Positions 17,892 through 28,354 are shown, counted from the stretch's first letter. The stretch: 64,000 nucleotides of DNA from an uncultured Clostridia bacterium (GCA_944381435.1 CALWLD010000008.1:1-64000), one strand, 5' to 3'. The notes: generated by a model not told the origin, from the letters alone. Numbers and translations are program-made.

Positions 17892-18473
17892 ATGGAAAAT
17901 TTAAAAAAATTTATAAGCTATTTATGTGGTGAATTTAACAATGATAAACAAATAGAAAGTGAAGAAAAAGCTGGAAATATAATACACCCAAAAGCAAAAC
18001 ATATAAATAATATATGTAATCATAAAATAAAAAATTTACCAAGTGATTTTAAGGGTTTTTTTGTTATAGAAGAAAGTTATTATGAACAAAATAACTTTAA
18101 AAATATATTGCCTCATTTATTTTTATTTACAGAAAATAACGATGGTAATGTTGTTTTAACATCTTATGATTTACCAAAAGATGTTTCTAAAGAAGATTTT
18201 AGAAACGATAATGAAAGCTTAATTATGGACTATAATGAGCTTAAAATATCAGAAAAATTTACACCTATGGTATATAACTTTATAAATAACGGTTTTGAAG
18301 GTAATAGCATAAGCCATTTTACACCTGTTACTACATTTATTTTAAATGAAAGAACAGAAGAAGATACATTATATGTAAGTGAAATATTCAAAAAAGATGA
18401 TAAAATAACATTTGGCTTTGAAGAACCTATAGTATATAATAAAGTAAAAAAGTTTGATATAAAAATAAATTAA
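17892..18473 (+). CDS. CpeT/CpcT-like protein
   Basis: A 193-residue soluble protein. The layout LCGEFNNDKQIESEE (residues about 12-26), then FFVIEESYYEQ (about 56-66) and NILPHLFLFTENNDGNVVLTSY resembles the CpeT/CpcT family. In cyanobacteria that family acts as bilin lyases on phycobiliproteins (the usual pattern is G-x-FSN-x-Q-A, then Y-x-EQ). This organism has no phycobilisome, so the function here is unknown; the fold may bind another ligand. It is 9 bp upstream of aroA, so the two are probably one transcript. The family assignment is from pattern memory only. Confidence 0.5.
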   Translation: MENLKKFISYLCGEFNNDKQIESEEKAGNIIHPKAKHINNICNHKIKNLPSDFKGFFVIEESYYEQNNFKNILPHLFLFTENNDGNVVLTSYDLPKDVSKEDFRNDNESLIMDYNELKISEKFTPMVYNFINNGFEGNSISHFTPVTTFILNERTEEDTLYVSEIFKKDDKITFGFEEPIVYNKVKKFDIKIN

Positions 18474-18482
18474 GAGGTAAAA

Positions 18483-19757
18483 ATGAAAAAAATTCTTCCA
18501 TATAATAAAAATTTAAAAGGTAAAACAAAAGTTTTAGGTGATAAATCTATATCCCATCGTGCTATTATGATAGGTGCTTTAGCCGAAGGTATAACTACAA
18601 TTAAAGGGTTTTTAAAAGGTGAAGACTGCATATCAACAATTAATTGCTTTAAAGATTTAGGTATAAAAATAGAAGAACAAAATGATATAATAAAAGTATA
18701 TGGCAATGGGCTATATGGCCTTAAAAAACCTAAAAATACTCTTTATGTTGGAAACAGCGGTACAACCATACGTCTTATTTCTGGTATATTATCTGCTCAA
18801 GATTTTTCTTGTGAAATAACTGGTGATAGCTCTATTTTAAAAAGGCCTATGAAAAGGATAATAGAACCTTTGTCTTTGATGGGTGCTAATATTGATAGCA
18901 ATAACTATCTTGCCCCTTTAAATATAAAAGGCAGTAAACTAAAAGGGATAACATATAATATGCCTGTTGCTAGTGCACAAGTAAAATCTGCTATTTTATT
19001 AGCTAGCTTATATGCCGAAGGCAAAACTATTGTAAAAGAAAATTTCAAATCTAGAGACCATAGTGAAATAATGCTTAAAAATTTCGGTGCTAATATTAAT
19101 GTTAATGGAAATACAATAGAAAGCTACCCTATCCACAAATTAACACCTCAAAATATAGAAATATGTGGAGATATATCATCTGCTTGTTTTCTTATTGTAG
19201 GTGCTTTAATTACAAAAAACTCTCATATAATTATAGAAAATGTAGGAATAAATGAAACCAGAACAGGGTTTATAGATGTATTATTAAAAATGGGAGCTAA
19301 TATATCTTTTTTAAATACTAGATACATAAATGGAGAAAAGGTATGCGATATAGAAGTAAAATCTTCTAATTTAAAAGCTGTAAATATTGGTGGTTCAGTT
19401 ATACCACGTATGATAGATGAAATCCCTCTTTTTGCCTTAATAGCTTCTTTAGCAGATGGTAATAGTATAGTTAAAGATGCTAGTGAATTAAAATTTAAAG
19501 AAAGCAATAGAATAAAAACTATATCCACAGAGCTTAATAAAATAGGTTGTAACATTGTAGAAACTGATGACGGTATGATAATAGAAGGTAACAGAAAACT
19601 TGTTGCCAACGAATGTGAAAGCTATAATGACCATAGGATAGCTATGTGTATAGCAATAGCATCTTTAAGGTGTAATGAACCTATTGCGCTTAATAACTAT
19701 AAATGTATAGATATTTCTTTTCCTAATTTTTTTGGTATTTTAGAAAATTTATATTAA
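18483..19757 (+). CDS. aroA: 3-phosphoshikimate 1-carboxyvinyltransferase (EPSP synthase)
   Basis: Sixth step of the shikimate pathway, joining phosphoenolpyruvate to shikimate-3-phosphate. Diagnostic segments are GDKSISHRAIM (residues about 18-28), GNSGTTIRLISGIL, the ESNRIKTISTEL block and the late NDHRIAMCIAIAS. The 424-residue length is typical. AAGAGG is 6-7 nt before the ATG, and the gene follows the CpeT-like gene by 9 bp. No other shikimate genes are nearby. Confidence 0.96.
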   Translation: MKKILPYNKNLKGKTKVLGDKSISHRAIMIGALAEGITTIKGFLKGEDCISTINCFKDLGIKIEEQNDIIKVYGNGLYGLKKPKNTLYVGNSGTTIRLISGILSAQDFSCEITGDSSILKRPMKRIIEPLSLMGANIDSNNYLAPLNIKGSKLKGITYNMPVASAQVKSAILLASLYAEGKTIVKENFKSRDHSEIMLKNFGANINVNGNTIESYPIHKLTPQNIEICGDISSACFLIVGALITKNSHIIIENVGINETRTGFIDVLLKMGANISFLNTRYINGEKVCDIEVKSSNLKAVNIGGSVIPRMIDEIPLFALIASLADGNSIVKDASELKFKESNRIKTISTELNKIGCNIVETDDGMIIEGNRKLVANECESYNDHRIAMCIAIASLRCNEPIALNNYKCIDISFPNFFGILENLY

Positions 19758-19797
19758 ATAAATATATATTATATACTTTATTTTTAAACAACATATA

Positions 19798-19828
19798 AAT
19801 AAGGGCTACTTAAAAAGTAGCCCTTATT
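19798..19828. terminator. Bidirectional terminator between aroA and frr
   Basis: A perfect 14-bp stem (19798-19811 / 19815-19828) with a 3-nt loop between convergent genes. Confidence 0.9.
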
Positions 19829-19829
19829 A

Positions 19830-20381
19830 TTATATAGACATAATATCTTTATTTTTAAGCTCAATAGCTTTATCTATTTCACCTACATATTTATCTGTTA
19901 GTTTTTGAACTTTATCTTCTAAAGATTTAAGCTCATCTTCTGTAATTTCACTATTTTTTTGCATCTTTTTGAATACATCAATAGCATCTCTTCTAATATT
20001 TCTTATTGCAACTTTAGAGTCTTCCCCTCTTTTTTTAACATCTTTTGTAAGCTCTTTTCTTCTTTCTTCAGTAAGCTCTGGAAAAACAAGACGTATAACT
20101 TTACCATCGTTAGATGGATTTATGCCTAAATCTGATGCATTTATAGCTTTTTCTATATCTTTTAATGTAGAAATATCATAAGGAGCTATTTGTATAAGCC
20201 TAGCCTCTGGTGTAGATATATTACCTACTTGGTTTATAGGCATTTCCATACCATAAGCCTCAACTTTTATTCTATCTAAAACGTGTGGATTAGCTCTACC
20301 TGCTCTAATAGTGCTTAATTCACTTTCAAGGCTAGCAACAGATTTTTGCATTTTTTCTTCAAAAACTTTTATATCAGACAT
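19830..20381 (-). CDS. frr: Ribosome recycling factor
   Basis: Splits post-termination ribosomes together with EF-G. The family signature is clear: RAGRANPHVLDRIKVEAYG (residues about 26-44) and RKELTKDVKKRGEDSKVAIRNIRRDA. ATG at 20381 has GGAGG 8 nt upstream; a longer reading from 20396 adds five residues and lacks a site. The length of 183 residues is normal. It follows pyrH by 18 bp, the standard pyrH-frr pair. Confidence 0.97.
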   Translation of the reverse strand: MSDIKVFEEKMQKSVASLESELSTIRAGRANPHVLDRIKVEAYGMEMPINQVGNISTPEARLIQIAPYDISTLKDIEKAINASDLGINPSNDGKVIRLVFPELTEERRKELTKDVKKRGEDSKVAIRNIRRDAIDVFKKMQKNSEITEDELKSLEDKVQKLTDKYVGEIDKAIELKNKDIMSI

Positions 20382-20399
20382 ATAATTATCCTCCAATTA

Positions 20400-21101
20400 T
20401 TATATTGTTACAATAGTACCTATTTTTTCTCCTACACTAGCTCTAACTATGCTATTTTCTTCTAATAATCCAAAAATAATAACAGGTATTTTATGTTCAT
20501 AGCATAAGTTAGCAGCTGCTATATCTATAACTTGTAAATTCTTTTCTACAATATCTTTACAAGGTATTTCGTCAAATTTTTTGGCATCACTATGTTTAGC
20601 AGGGTCTTTGTCATATACACCATCTATACTTTTAGCAAAAAGTATAGCATCTGCCTCTAGCTCACAAGCTCTAAGAGCAGTTACTGTATCTGTAGAGAAG
20701 AAAGGATGACCTATACCACCTGCAAATATTAAAACTTTTTTATTTTGTAAGTGTTTCAAAGCTGTTTGTTTGTTAAATTGTTCTGTCATAGCTCCAACGG
20801 CAAAAGGCGTCATAACAACAGATTCTATGTCATTTTGTTCAAAGCTATCAGATAAATATATAGCATTCATAATTGTAGCCATCATACCTATTTGGTCTGC
20901 TTTTGTTCTGTCCATAGCTTCATTAGCGCTTCTGCCACGCCAAAAGTTTCCACCACCAACAACAACACAAACTTCAACACCTTTTTTTATAATCTCTTTT
21001 ATTTGTAAAATAAACCCATTTATAGTTTTATTATCAAATGCTTGGTTTGTATCTCCTGCTAATGCTTCACCACTAAGCTTTAGTATAACTCTTTTGTACA
21101 T
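20400..21101 (-). CDS. pyrH: UMP kinase
   Basis: Phosphorylates UMP to UDP; a hexameric amino-acid-kinase-fold enzyme. Motifs are KLSGEALAG at the N-terminus, VVGGGNFWRG (residues about 47-56) and the later AILFAKSIDGVYDKDP block. The 233-residue length is typical. AAGAAAGG precedes the ATG. It is separated from tsf upstream by a terminator and about 160 bp of A/T-rich DNA, so it probably has its own promoter, which I could not place with confidence. Confidence 0.96.
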   Translation of the reverse strand: MYKRVILKLSGEALAGDTNQAFDNKTINGFILQIKEIIKKGVEVCVVVGGGNFWRGRSANEAMDRTKADQIGMMATIMNAIYLSDSFEQNDIESVVMTPFAVGAMTEQFNKQTALKHLQNKKVLIFAGGIGHPFFSTDTVTALRACELEADAILFAKSIDGVYDKDPAKHSDAKKFDEIPCKDIVEKNLQVIDIAAANLCYEHKIPVIIFGLLEENSIVRASVGEKIGTIVTI

Positions 21102-21263
21102 AAATTTTACCTTTCTTAAGTAAATACATAAATAAAAATTAAAATATATAAGTTTTAAATATATTAGCCTTAAAATCTATAATTTTAATATTTTATTAAT
21201 AATAATTTCCAAACATAAAATTTTAAATAAGATAAATCAGCATTAAAGTAATGTATATTTTTA

Positions 21264-21298
21264 AAAAAATTCCTTAACAAAAGGCTAAGGAATTTTTT
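21264..21298 (-). terminator. Terminator of tsf
   Basis: A 13-bp stem (21264-21276 / 21286-21298) with a 9-nt loop. The minus strand reads into T-rich DNA just after the tsf stop. Confidence 0.85.
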
Positions 21299-21310
21299 AA
21301 AATATATATA

Positions 21311-22249
21311 TTAACCTTGCATAGCTTTGCTAACTTCTTCTGCAAAGTTTTCTTCTTTTTTCTCAATACCATCGCCAGTTTCGTAACGAACAAAGCTTTT
21401 AACAGTAACTGTAGCACCAATTTCTTTAGCAACTTTTTCTACGTATTTAGCAACAGTTTCTTTTTCTTCTGCTTTAACATATTCTTGTTCAAGAAGACAT
21501 TTTTCTTTTAAAGTTTTATCAAGTCTACCTTTGATAGTATTTTCTATAACTTTTTCTGGTTTATCTGCAAATTTAGGGTCGTTTTTAACTTGCTCTGCTA
21601 AGATTCTTGTTTCTTTTTCAATAAACTCTGCAGGAACTGCTTCTTTATTTAAGAATTCTGGGTTCATAGCAGCAATTTGCATAGCAACGTTTTTACCAGC
21701 TTCTACTAATCTTTCATCTTTAGAATCTGTTTCAAATTCTACTAAAACAGCAACTTTACCACCAGCGTGGATATAAGATACTAAAAAGCTATTACCGTTG
21801 TTTACAACTTTTTCAAAACGTCTGATAGTAAGGTTTTCACCGATTGTAGCAATGTTTTGAGTTAAGATAGAAGATACAGTTTCGTTGTTATCTTCGTTCC
21901 ATTTTTCTTCTAATAAAGCTTCAACAGTTTTAGCATCAGAAGTTACAATTTGTTTAGCAACAGCTTTAACAAAGTTTTGGAAAACTTCATTTTTAGCAAC
22001 GAAGTCTGTTTCACTGTTTACTTCTAATAAAACACCAACTTTGTTATCTTCTGTAATGTGAGCAAAGCTAACACCTTCTGCAGCAATACGTCCAGCTTTT
22101 TTAGCAGCAGTAGCAAGACCTTTTTCTCTTAAAACTTCAATAGCTTTTTCAATATCACCATTAGTTTCTACTAACGCTTCTTTACAAGTGCTCATACCAG
22201 CACCAGTTATTTCTCTAAGTTCTTTAATCATAGCAGCAGTAACAGCCAT
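21311..22249 (-). CDS. tsf: Elongation factor Ts
   Basis: Exchanges GDP for GTP on EF-Tu. The N-terminal UBA-like domain and the canonical LREITGAGMSTCKEAL are visible (residues about 8-30), followed by AAKKAGRIAAEGV and the TDFVAKNEVFQNFV core. The 312-residue length is normal. ATG at 22249 has GGAGG 8 nt upstream; a reading from 22264 adds five residues. It lies behind rpsB with an intervening terminator-like hairpin. Confidence 0.97.
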   Translation of the reverse strand: MAVTAAMIKELREITGAGMSTCKEALVETNGDIEKAIEVLREKGLATAAKKAGRIAAEGVSFAHITEDNKVGVLLEVNSETDFVAKNEVFQNFVKAVAKQIVTSDAKTVEALLEEKWNEDNNETVSSILTQNIATIGENLTIRRFEKVVNNGNSFLVSYIHAGGKVAVLVEFETDSKDERLVEAGKNVAMQIAAMNPEFLNKEAVPAEFIEKETRILAEQVKNDPKFADKPEKVIENTIKGRLDKTLKEKCLLEQEYVKAEEKETVAKYVEKVAKEIGATVTVKSFVRYETGDGIEKKEENFAEEVSKAMQG

Positions 22250-22284
22250 TTTAATTACCTCCAAAAATTTATATTATTTGCTTT

Positions 22285-22313
22285 AAAAAAGCCTAGCCCA
22301 ATAGGGCTTAGGC
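22285..22313 (-). terminator. Terminator/attenuator between rpsB and tsf
   Basis: On the minus strand GCCTAAGCCC (22313-22304) pairs with GGGCTAGGC (22299-22291) with one bulge, followed by T6 (22290-22285). It sits within the rpsB-tsf operon and should lower tsf expression relative to rpsB. Confidence 0.8.
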
Positions 22314-22357
22314 AATTTTTATTATTAAAATTAGGTATCCCTAAATTATATTTAAAA

Positions 22358-23077
22358 TTATTCTGCAGTTTCTTCTGTAGCTTCTGTCATTATTTCGCCT
22401 TGTCTAGCTTCAATAACAGCATCTGCAATTCTACCTGCAATAAGTTTAACTGCTCTGATAGCATCGTCATTACCAGGGATTACGTGGTCGATTTCTTCTG
22501 GGTCACAGTTAGTATCAACAATACCTACTGTAGTAATGTTTAAGTTGTGAGCTTCTTGAACAGCAATTCTTTCTTTACGTGGGTCAACAATAAACATAAC
22601 TTCTGGTATTTTTGTCATTTCTTTAATACCACCAATGTTTTTATCAAGTTTTTCTTTTTCGTGCATAAGTTTTGCAACTTCTTTTTTAGGTAATAAATCC
22701 ATTGTACCATCTTCAATCATAGCTTCAAGGTCTTTTAATCTTTGAATTCTAGTTTTGATAGTTTCGAAGTTAGTAAGCATACCACCTAACCATCTTTCGT
22801 TTACATAGTACATACCACATCTGATAGCTTCTTCTTTGATAGAATCTTGAGCTTGTTTTTTAGTACCAACGAATAAAACTTCGCCACCTTCTTTAGCTAT
22901 ATCAAAAACTGCTTGATAAGCATCTTCTACTTTTTTAACAGTTTTTTGAAGGTCAATGATATAAATACCATTTCTTTCTGCAAAGATATACTCTGCCATT
23001 TTAGGGTTCCAACGTCTAGTTTGATGACCAAAGTGTACCCCTGCTTCTAATAATTGTTTCATTGAAATTACGCCCAT
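22358..23077 (-). CDS. rpsB: 30S ribosomal protein S2
   Basis: A late-assembling small-subunit protein needed for S1-like docking and initiation. The N-terminus [20 protein letters not shown] is diagnostic, followed by [16 protein letters not shown] and [13 protein letters not shown]. The 239-residue length is normal. AGGAGG lies 8 nt before the ATG. The leader between promoter and gene (about 90 nt) is G-rich in its middle and may carry S2 autoregulation, but I see no certain structure. Confidence 0.97.
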   Translation of the reverse strand: MGVISMKQLLEAGVHFGHQTRRWNPKMAEYIFAERNGIYIIDLQKTVKKVEDAYQAVFDIAKEGGEVLFVGTKKQAQDSIKEEAIRCGMYYVNERWLGGMLTNFETIKTRIQRLKDLEAMIEDGTMDLLPKKEVAKLMHEKEKLDKNIGGIKEMTKIPEVMFIVDPRKERIAVQEAHNLNITTVGIVDTNCDPEEIDHVIPGNDDAIRAVKLIAGRIADAVIEARQGEIMTEATEETAE

Positions 23078-23177
23078 TTTATTTCCTCCTATGGTTAATC
23101 CTCCATAAGCCTTGTTTAAGACTTTAAAAGCACCCCTTAAACTAAATAGCTTATGTGTGTTATATTTTTCCTAGGTG

Positions 23178-23206
23178 ATTATATCACAGTTTGTTTAACT
23201 TTGCAA
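23178..23206 (-). promoter_or_regulatory. Promoter of rpsB-tsf
   Basis: TTGCAA (23206-23201), 17-nt spacer, TATAAT (23183-23178) on the minus strand, with a TG one base before the -10 box. It leaves a leader of about 95 nt. Confidence 0.8.
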
Positions 23207-23234
23207 GCATTTTTTTAATTTTATATGAAAATCT

Positions 23235-24302
23235 TTATTCCATACCTTCTTTAAGTTTTTCTGCTTGTTCTGTTGTTATAAGAGTGTCCATTATTTCGTC
23301 TAAATCCCCATCTATTATAGCATCTAAACGGTGTAATGTAAGCCCTACCCTATGGTCTGTAACACGCCCTTGAGGGAAGTTATAAGTTCTTATCCTTTCA
23401 TTTCTGTTACCACGGCCAACTTGGCTTTTTCTTTCTGCTGATAGCTCTGCGTGTTGTTTTTCAAGCTCCATATCATAAAGCCTGCTAGCTAAAACTTTTA
23501 AAGCTTTCTCTTTGTTTTTAAGCTGGCTTTTTTCATCTTGACAAGATACAACAATACCAGTAGGTATATGTGTTGCACGCACGGCAGAATCTGTAGTATT
23601 AACGCATTGTCCACCGTTACCAGATGCTCTAAATACGTCTATACGTACATCGTTTAAATCTAGCTTAAAATCAATGTCTTCAACCTCAGGTAAAACTGCT
23701 ACAGTAACAGTAGATGTATGTATTCTACCGCTAGATTCTGTATCAGGCACACGTTGCACCCTGTGAACACCACTTTCGTATTTAAGCCTAGAATATGCAC
23801 CTTGTCCCATAATCATAAAAGATATTTCTTTAAAGCCACCCATATCACTAGGTGTAGAGCTCATTATTTCTGTTTTCCATTTTCTTCTTTCAGCATAACG
23901 AGTATACATTCTGTATAAATCACCAGCAAAAATGTTTGCCTCGTCGCCACCTGCTCCACCTCTTATTTCAACAATAACGTTTTTATCATCGTTAGGGTCT
24001 TTAGGTATCAAAAGTATTTTTAGCTCTTCTTTTATTTTCTCTAACTTTTCATTGTTTTCGTTAAGCTCTTCTTTTGCAAGCTGACGCATTTCTTCATCGC
24101 TTTCATTAAGCATTTCTTTTGCATCTTCAATAGCCTGTTTTGTTTGTTCATATTCTTTGTATTTATTAACAATAGGGCTAATATCGCTATGCTCTTTCAT
24201 AAGCTTACGCCATTCTTCATTATTGCTTATAATTTCTGGGTCGTTTATTTTATCCGAAAGTTCAATATATCTTTTTTCTAAATCTATTAATTTATCAAAC
24301 AT
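23235..24302 (-). CDS. prfA: Peptide chain release factor 1
   Basis: Reads UAA and UAG stop codons and triggers peptide release. The catalytic GGQ is in [18 protein letters not shown] (residues about 225-243). The 355-residue length is the usual one. The glutamine of GGQ is the substrate of the methylase encoded 26 bp upstream. It is the last gene of the DUF1385-prmC-prfA cluster, an arrangement common in Firmicutes. Confidence 0.97.
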   Translation of the reverse strand: MFDKLIDLEKRYIELSDKINDPEIISNNEEWRKLMKEHSDISPIVNKYKEYEQTKQAIEDAKEMLNESDEEMRQLAKEELNENNEKLEKIKEELKILLIPKDPNDDKNVIVEIRGGAGGDEANIFAGDLYRMYTRYAERRKWKTEIMSSTPSDMGGFKEISFMIMGQGAYSRLKYESGVHRVQRVPDTESSGRIHTSTVTVAVLPEVEDIDFKLDLNDVRIDVFRASGNGGQCVNTTDSAVRATHIPTGIVVSCQDEKSQLKNKEKALKVLASRLYDMELEKQHAELSAERKSQVGRGNRNERIRTYNFPQGRVTDHRVGLTLHRLDAIIDGDLDEIMDTLITTEQAEKLKEGME

Positions 24303-24328
24303 TGTTTACCTCCTAAATTTATCTACAT

Positions 24329-25171
24329 CTATTTTATATTTCCAAACACCACTCTGTCAAGCCCCGATAAATCTTTTAGTACATTTATATTACAAAAATT
24401 ATTATCTTCCATAATTTTTACAACATCTCTAGCTTGGTCGTGTCCTATTTCAAATAATAAATATCCACCTTTGTTTAAATACTTATGTGCATTATTAGCT
24501 ATTTCTTCATAAAACACAAGCCCGCTTTCTCCACCGTCTAAAGCAAGTATTGGCTCATAATCTTTTACATTTGCATCTAATGTAGGGATAACATCTGTTC
24601 TTATATAAGGTGGATTAGATACAATAACATCATATTTGTTATCCACATTTTCAAAAACATTGCTTTCTATAAAATTAATATTTTCTATATCATTAAGTTT
24701 TGCATTTTCCATAGCCTTTAATAAAGCATTTTTATTTATATCAACTGCATCTATAGGGATATTACAATATTTAGCCAAAGATATAGCAATAGCACCACTT
24801 CCTGTACCTATGTCTAACGCACTTTTAAATTCATTTTCTTTTATGATATCTATTGCTTTTTCAACTAAAATTTCTGTATCTCCTCTAGGTATAAGAGTAT
24901 CTTTATTTAATAAAAAATTAAGCCCCATAAATTCGCAACTACCAATTATATAGGCAATAGGTTCATTTTTAAGCCTTCTATTAAATAAACTTTCAAACTT
25001 TTCAAACTCTTCCTTTGTTAATGTATAGTCAAAATCTGTATAAAGCTTTGTTTTGCTGAAGCCTGTAACGTTCATTAACAAAACTTCCACGTCTAAAGAA
25101 TAAGTATCAAAGTTATTATCTTTTAATATTTTTTTATAATGTATAAGTATGTCTTTTATTTTACTTTTCAT
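24329..25171 (-). CDS. prmC: Release factor glutamine N5-methyltransferase
   Basis: Methylates the GGQ glutamine of release factors. It has SAM-binding motif I ALDIGTGSGAIAISLA (residues about 110-125) and the substrate-binding NPPY in VSNPPYIRTD. The 280-residue length fits. ATG at 25171 has AGGGGA upstream and lies inside the end of the DUF1385 gene (11-bp overlap), so translation is probably coupled. A longer reading from 25198 is not supported by a ribosome site. Confidence 0.95.
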   Translation of the reverse strand: MKSKIKDILIHYKKILKDNNFDTYSLDVEVLLMNVTGFSKTKLYTDFDYTLTKEEFEKFESLFNRRLKNEPIAYIIGSCEFMGLNFLLNKDTLIPRGDTEILVEKAIDIIKENEFKSALDIGTGSGAIAISLAKYCNIPIDAVDINKNALLKAMENAKLNDIENINFIESNVFENVDNKYDVIVSNPPYIRTDVIPTLDANVKDYEPILALDGGESGLVFYEEIANNAHKYLNKGGYLLFEIGHDQARDVVKIMEDNNFCNINVLKDLSGLDRVVFGNIK

Positions 25172-26117
25172 TATAAGTCCCCTCTTCTTCCAAAACACCT
25201 TTTAAGGATAAAATAGCTGTTTCTATCATATCATCTTCTGGCTCTTTTGTTGTAACCTTTTGTAAAGCCATACCAGGAGCACTAATAATTTTTACAAAAA
25301 TATTATCACATCTACCTGCAAGCTTTATTATTTCATAGCTTATCCCAGCAATAAGAGGCACCAATATAACCCTAGATAAAACCCTAAAAGTAACATTATC
25401 TGTTCTTAAAAACATAAAAACAATCATACTAACAAGAATTACAATAATTAAAAAGCTTGTGCCACATCTTTTATGAAGTCTTGTATGTTTTTTAACATTT
25501 TCTATGGTAAGCTCATCGCCACTTTCAAAGCAATTAATAGTTTTATGCTCTGCCCCGTGATATTTAAAAAGCCTTTGAACATCTTTCATTTTAGATATAA
25601 GCAAGATATAGCCTAAAAATATAAATATCCTAACAAAACCTTCTACAATGCCAATGCCCCAAAGGCTAATTTCAAAAAATTTGGTAATAAAACTGCTTAT
25701 CCAAACAGGAAGCACCATAAATATAGCTATAGATAAAATAATTGATACAAAAACGCTAAAATAAATAATATAATCAGTTAATTTTTCACCAAACTTATTT
25801 TCAAGATATATGTCTAGTTTACTTTTTTTTACATCAGTATCATCATCTAGTCCAGATAATGTAGCCGATTTCATTATTATCTTCATACCTAAAACTAAGC
25901 TATCTATAAAGCTTGCAATACCACGTATAAAAGGCATTTTTAATATTTTAGATTTATTGGCTAAAGATTTAACATCTTCTTTTTCAATAGCTATTTCTTT
26001 TGTATTAACATTTCTAACTGCCATACAATAGGTAGATTTACCACGCATCATAACCCCTTCTATAACAGCTTGTCCACCAATAGATTTTGCTATTAGCTCA
26101 CAATTTTTATCAGACAA
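25161..26117 (-). CDS. DUF1385 membrane protein (YqhQ family)
   Basis: About 318 residues with a conserved N-terminal SIGGQAVIEGVMMRG (residues about 11-25) and about four membrane helices. The soluble block KYHGAEHKTINCFESGDELT between helices is the hallmark of DUF1385. Function unknown; the gene is regularly found next to prmC and prfA in clostridia. Start: a TTG at 26117 lies 6 nt after AGAGGTG; the upstream GTG at 26126 is part of that ribosome site, so TTG is preferred. Confidence 0.85.
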   Translation of the reverse strand: MSDKNCELIAKSIGGQAVIEGVMMRGKSTYCMAVRNVNTKEIAIEKEDVKSLANKSKILKMPFIRGIASFIDSLVLGMKIIMKSATLSGLDDDTDVKKSKLDIYLENKFGEKLTDYIIYFSVFVSIILSIAIFMVLPVWISSFITKFFEISLWGIGIVEGFVRIFIFLGYILLISKMKDVQRLFKYHGAEHKTINCFESGDELTIENVKKHTRLHKRCGTSFLIIVILVSMIVFMFLRTDNVTFRVLSRVILVPLIAGISYEIIKLAGRCDNIFVKIISAPGMALQKVTTKEPEDDMIETAILSLKGVLEEEGTYNEK

Positions 26118-26225
26118 TAGTATCACCTCTATAAAAAAATTATAATAATCTCTATTATTTTAACATAGTATTTAAAACAAGTCTATACATTAAGTAAAAT
26201 TATGTTAATTTTTATAGCAAAAATC

Positions 26226-26254
26226 TTGACAATAAATTTTACTTGTTTTATAAT
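26226..26254 (+). promoter_or_regulatory. Promoter of greA-lysS
   Basis: TTGACA (26226-26231), 17-nt spacer, TATAAT (26249-26254): full consensus. Leader about 55 nt. Confidence 0.9.
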
Positions 26255-26315
26255 TTTAAGGATATACTATGTTAATTATATTTTTAATATAAATTTATTA
26301 AGGAGTGTCAGTTAA

Positions 26316-26789
26316 ATGAATGAAGGAAAAAAAATAATTTTAACACACGAAGGTCTTGAAAATCTAGAACAAGAATTACAAGAATTAAAAGTTGTACGTA
26401 GAAAAGATGTAGCAGCTAAAATAAAAGAGGCAAGAGGTCAAGGTGACTTATCAGAAAATGCTGAATATGACGCTGCAAAAGAAGAACAAGCAGAAATCGA
26501 AGCTAGAATTGTAACTATAGAAAATATGTTAAGAAATGCAGAAGTTATAGATTCTGGCAATGTTACAGACACTGTAAGCATTGGTAACACAATCAAGCTT
26601 TTTGATGAAGAATTTGAAGAAGAAATAGAATATACTATTGTAGGTTCAGCAGAGGCAGACCCTTTTAATGGTAAAATTTCAAACGAATCTCCTATAGGTG
26701 CAGGCATTATAGGGCATAAGGTGGGAGATAAGGTAGAAATAGATACACCAGATGGTACTATCAGCTTAAAAATTTTAGAAATACACTAG
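26316..26789 (+). CDS. greA: Transcription elongation factor GreA
   Basis: Rescues backtracked RNA polymerase by stimulating transcript cleavage. The N-terminal coiled coil carries the acidic tip [15 protein letters not shown] (residues about 46-60), which enters the secondary channel. A C-terminal FKBP-like domain follows with the [12 protein letters not shown] block. Length 157 is typical. AAGGAG precedes the ATG, and lysS follows 9 bp downstream, a common clostridial pair. Confidence 0.97.
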   Translation: MNEGKKIILTHEGLENLEQELQELKVVRRKDVAAKIKEARGQGDLSENAEYDAAKEEQAEIEARIVTIENMLRNAEVIDSGNVTDTVSIGNTIKLFDEEFEEEIEYTIVGSAEADPFNGKISNESPIGAGIIGHKVGDKVEIDTPDGTISLKILEIH

Positions 26790-26798
26790 GAGGTTTTT

Positions 26799-28298
26799 AT
26801 GGAAAATACAAACGAAAATCAAATTGAAAACCAACAACAATTAAACGAACTTTTACAAATAAGACACGATAAACTAAAAGAGCTTATAGAAAAAGGCAAA
26901 AACCCTTTTGAAATAACAAAAGCAACTGTTACTAACCATAGCAAAGAAATAAAAGATAACTTTGAAGATTTTGACCAAAAAGAAGTTTACGTAGCAGGAC
27001 GTATAATGAGCAAACGTGTTATGGGTAAAGCATCTTTTTGTGATATACAAGATAGAGATGGCAGAATCCAAAGCTATGTAAGCAAAAACGAAATTGGTGA
27101 AGAAGACTATGCCGAATTTAAGAAGTTTGATATAGGCGATTTAGTTGCTATAAAAGGTATGGTTTTTAAAACACAAAAAGAAGAAATATCTATAAAAGCA
27201 CATAGCGTTACCCTTCTTTCTAAAAGCTTACAAATTTTACCAGAAAAATTCCACGGTCTTAAAGACCAAGACCTTAGATACCGTCAACGTTATGTAGATT
27301 TAATTGTTAACCCAGAAGTTAAAGATGCATTTTTTAAACGTTCACAAATTATCAAAAGTATGAGAAACTACCTTGATAACAAAAACTTTTTAGAGGTAGA
27401 AACTCCTATTTTACAAAGCATCTATGGTGGGGCTCACGCAAGACCTTTTGTTACTCACCATAACACATTAGATTTAGATTTATATATGCGTATAGCTTTA
27501 GAACTTCCTTTAAAACGTCTTATCGTTGGTGGTTTTGAAAACGTATATGAAATAGGCCGTGTTTTTAGAAACGAAGGTATGAGCATTAAACATAACCCAG
27601 AATTTACATTAATGGAGCTTTATCAAGCTTATGCAGATTACAACGATATGATGGATTTAACAGAAGGCTTAATAAAAGCAGTTACTCAAGATGTATTAGG
27701 TACATTACAAATAACATATCAAGGTACAGAAGTAGATTTATCTAAACCTTTTGAAAAAATAACAATGGTAGATGCTGTTAAAAAATATGCTAATGTAGAT
27801 TTTAGAGAAATAAAAACTATTGAAGAAGCAAGAGAAATAGCTAAAAAACATAACATACAATTTGAAAAACATCATCAAAAAGGCGATATCTTAAGCTTAT
27901 TCTTTGATGAATTTGTAGAGCATAACCTTGTACAACCTACATTTATAACAGAGCACCCTGTTGATATATCTCCTCTTTCTAAGAGAAAACCACAAGACCC
28001 AGAATATACAGAAAGATTTGAGCTATTTATTGTAGGTAGAGAATTTGCCAATGCTTATTCAGAGCTTAACGACCCTATCGACCAAAGAGAACGTTTTGAA
28101 GCACAAGAAAAATTACGTTCAGAAGGTAACGACGAAGCTACTATGCTAGACGATGATTTCTTATTAGCACTTGAATATGGTATGCCACCTACAGGTGGTT
28201 TAGGTATGGGGATAGATAGGCTTGTAATGTTACTTACAGATTCTGCATCTATTAGAGATGTATTGTTATTCCCTACAATGAAACCTTTAAATAAATAA
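26799..28298 (+). CDS. lysS: Lysyl-tRNA synthetase, class II
   Basis: Charges tRNA-Lys. The N-terminal OB fold (about residues 55-160, [21 protein letters not shown]) binds the anticodon. The class II core has motif 2 [19 protein letters not shown] and motif 3 [15 protein letters not shown]. The 499-residue length is normal. It follows greA by 9 bp in one transcript and ends at a strong terminator. Confidence 0.97.
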   Translation: MENTNENQIENQQQLNELLQIRHDKLKELIEKGKNPFEITKATVTNHSKEIKDNFEDFDQKEVYVAGRIMSKRVMGKASFCDIQDRDGRIQSYVSKNEIGEEDYAEFKKFDIGDLVAIKGMVFKTQKEEISIKAHSVTLLSKSLQILPEKFHGLKDQDLRYRQRYVDLIVNPEVKDAFFKRSQIIKSMRNYLDNKNFLEVETPILQSIYGGAHARPFVTHHNTLDLDLYMRIALELPLKRLIVGGFENVYEIGRVFRNEGMSIKHNPEFTLMELYQAYADYNDMMDLTEGLIKAVTQDVLGTLQITYQGTEVDLSKPFEKITMVDAVKKYANVDFREIKTIEEAREIAKKHNIQFEKHHQKGDILSLFFDEFVEHNLVQPTFITEHPVDISPLSKRKPQDPEYTERFELFIVGREFANAYSELNDPIDQRERFEAQEKLRSEGNDEATMLDDDFLLALEYGMPPTGGLGMGIDRLVMLLTDSASIRDVLLFPTMKPLNK

Positions 28299-28305
28299 AA
28301 ATATT

Positions 28306-28354
28306 AATAAAAAGCAAGATAAATACAACTTAAGTATTTAACTTGCTTTTTATT
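28306..28354 (+). terminator. Terminator of greA-lysS
   Basis: Arms AATAAAAAGCAAG (28306-28318) and CTTGCTTTTTATT (28342-28354) pair perfectly; the interior adds TAAATAC/GTATTTA. Confidence 0.88.
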
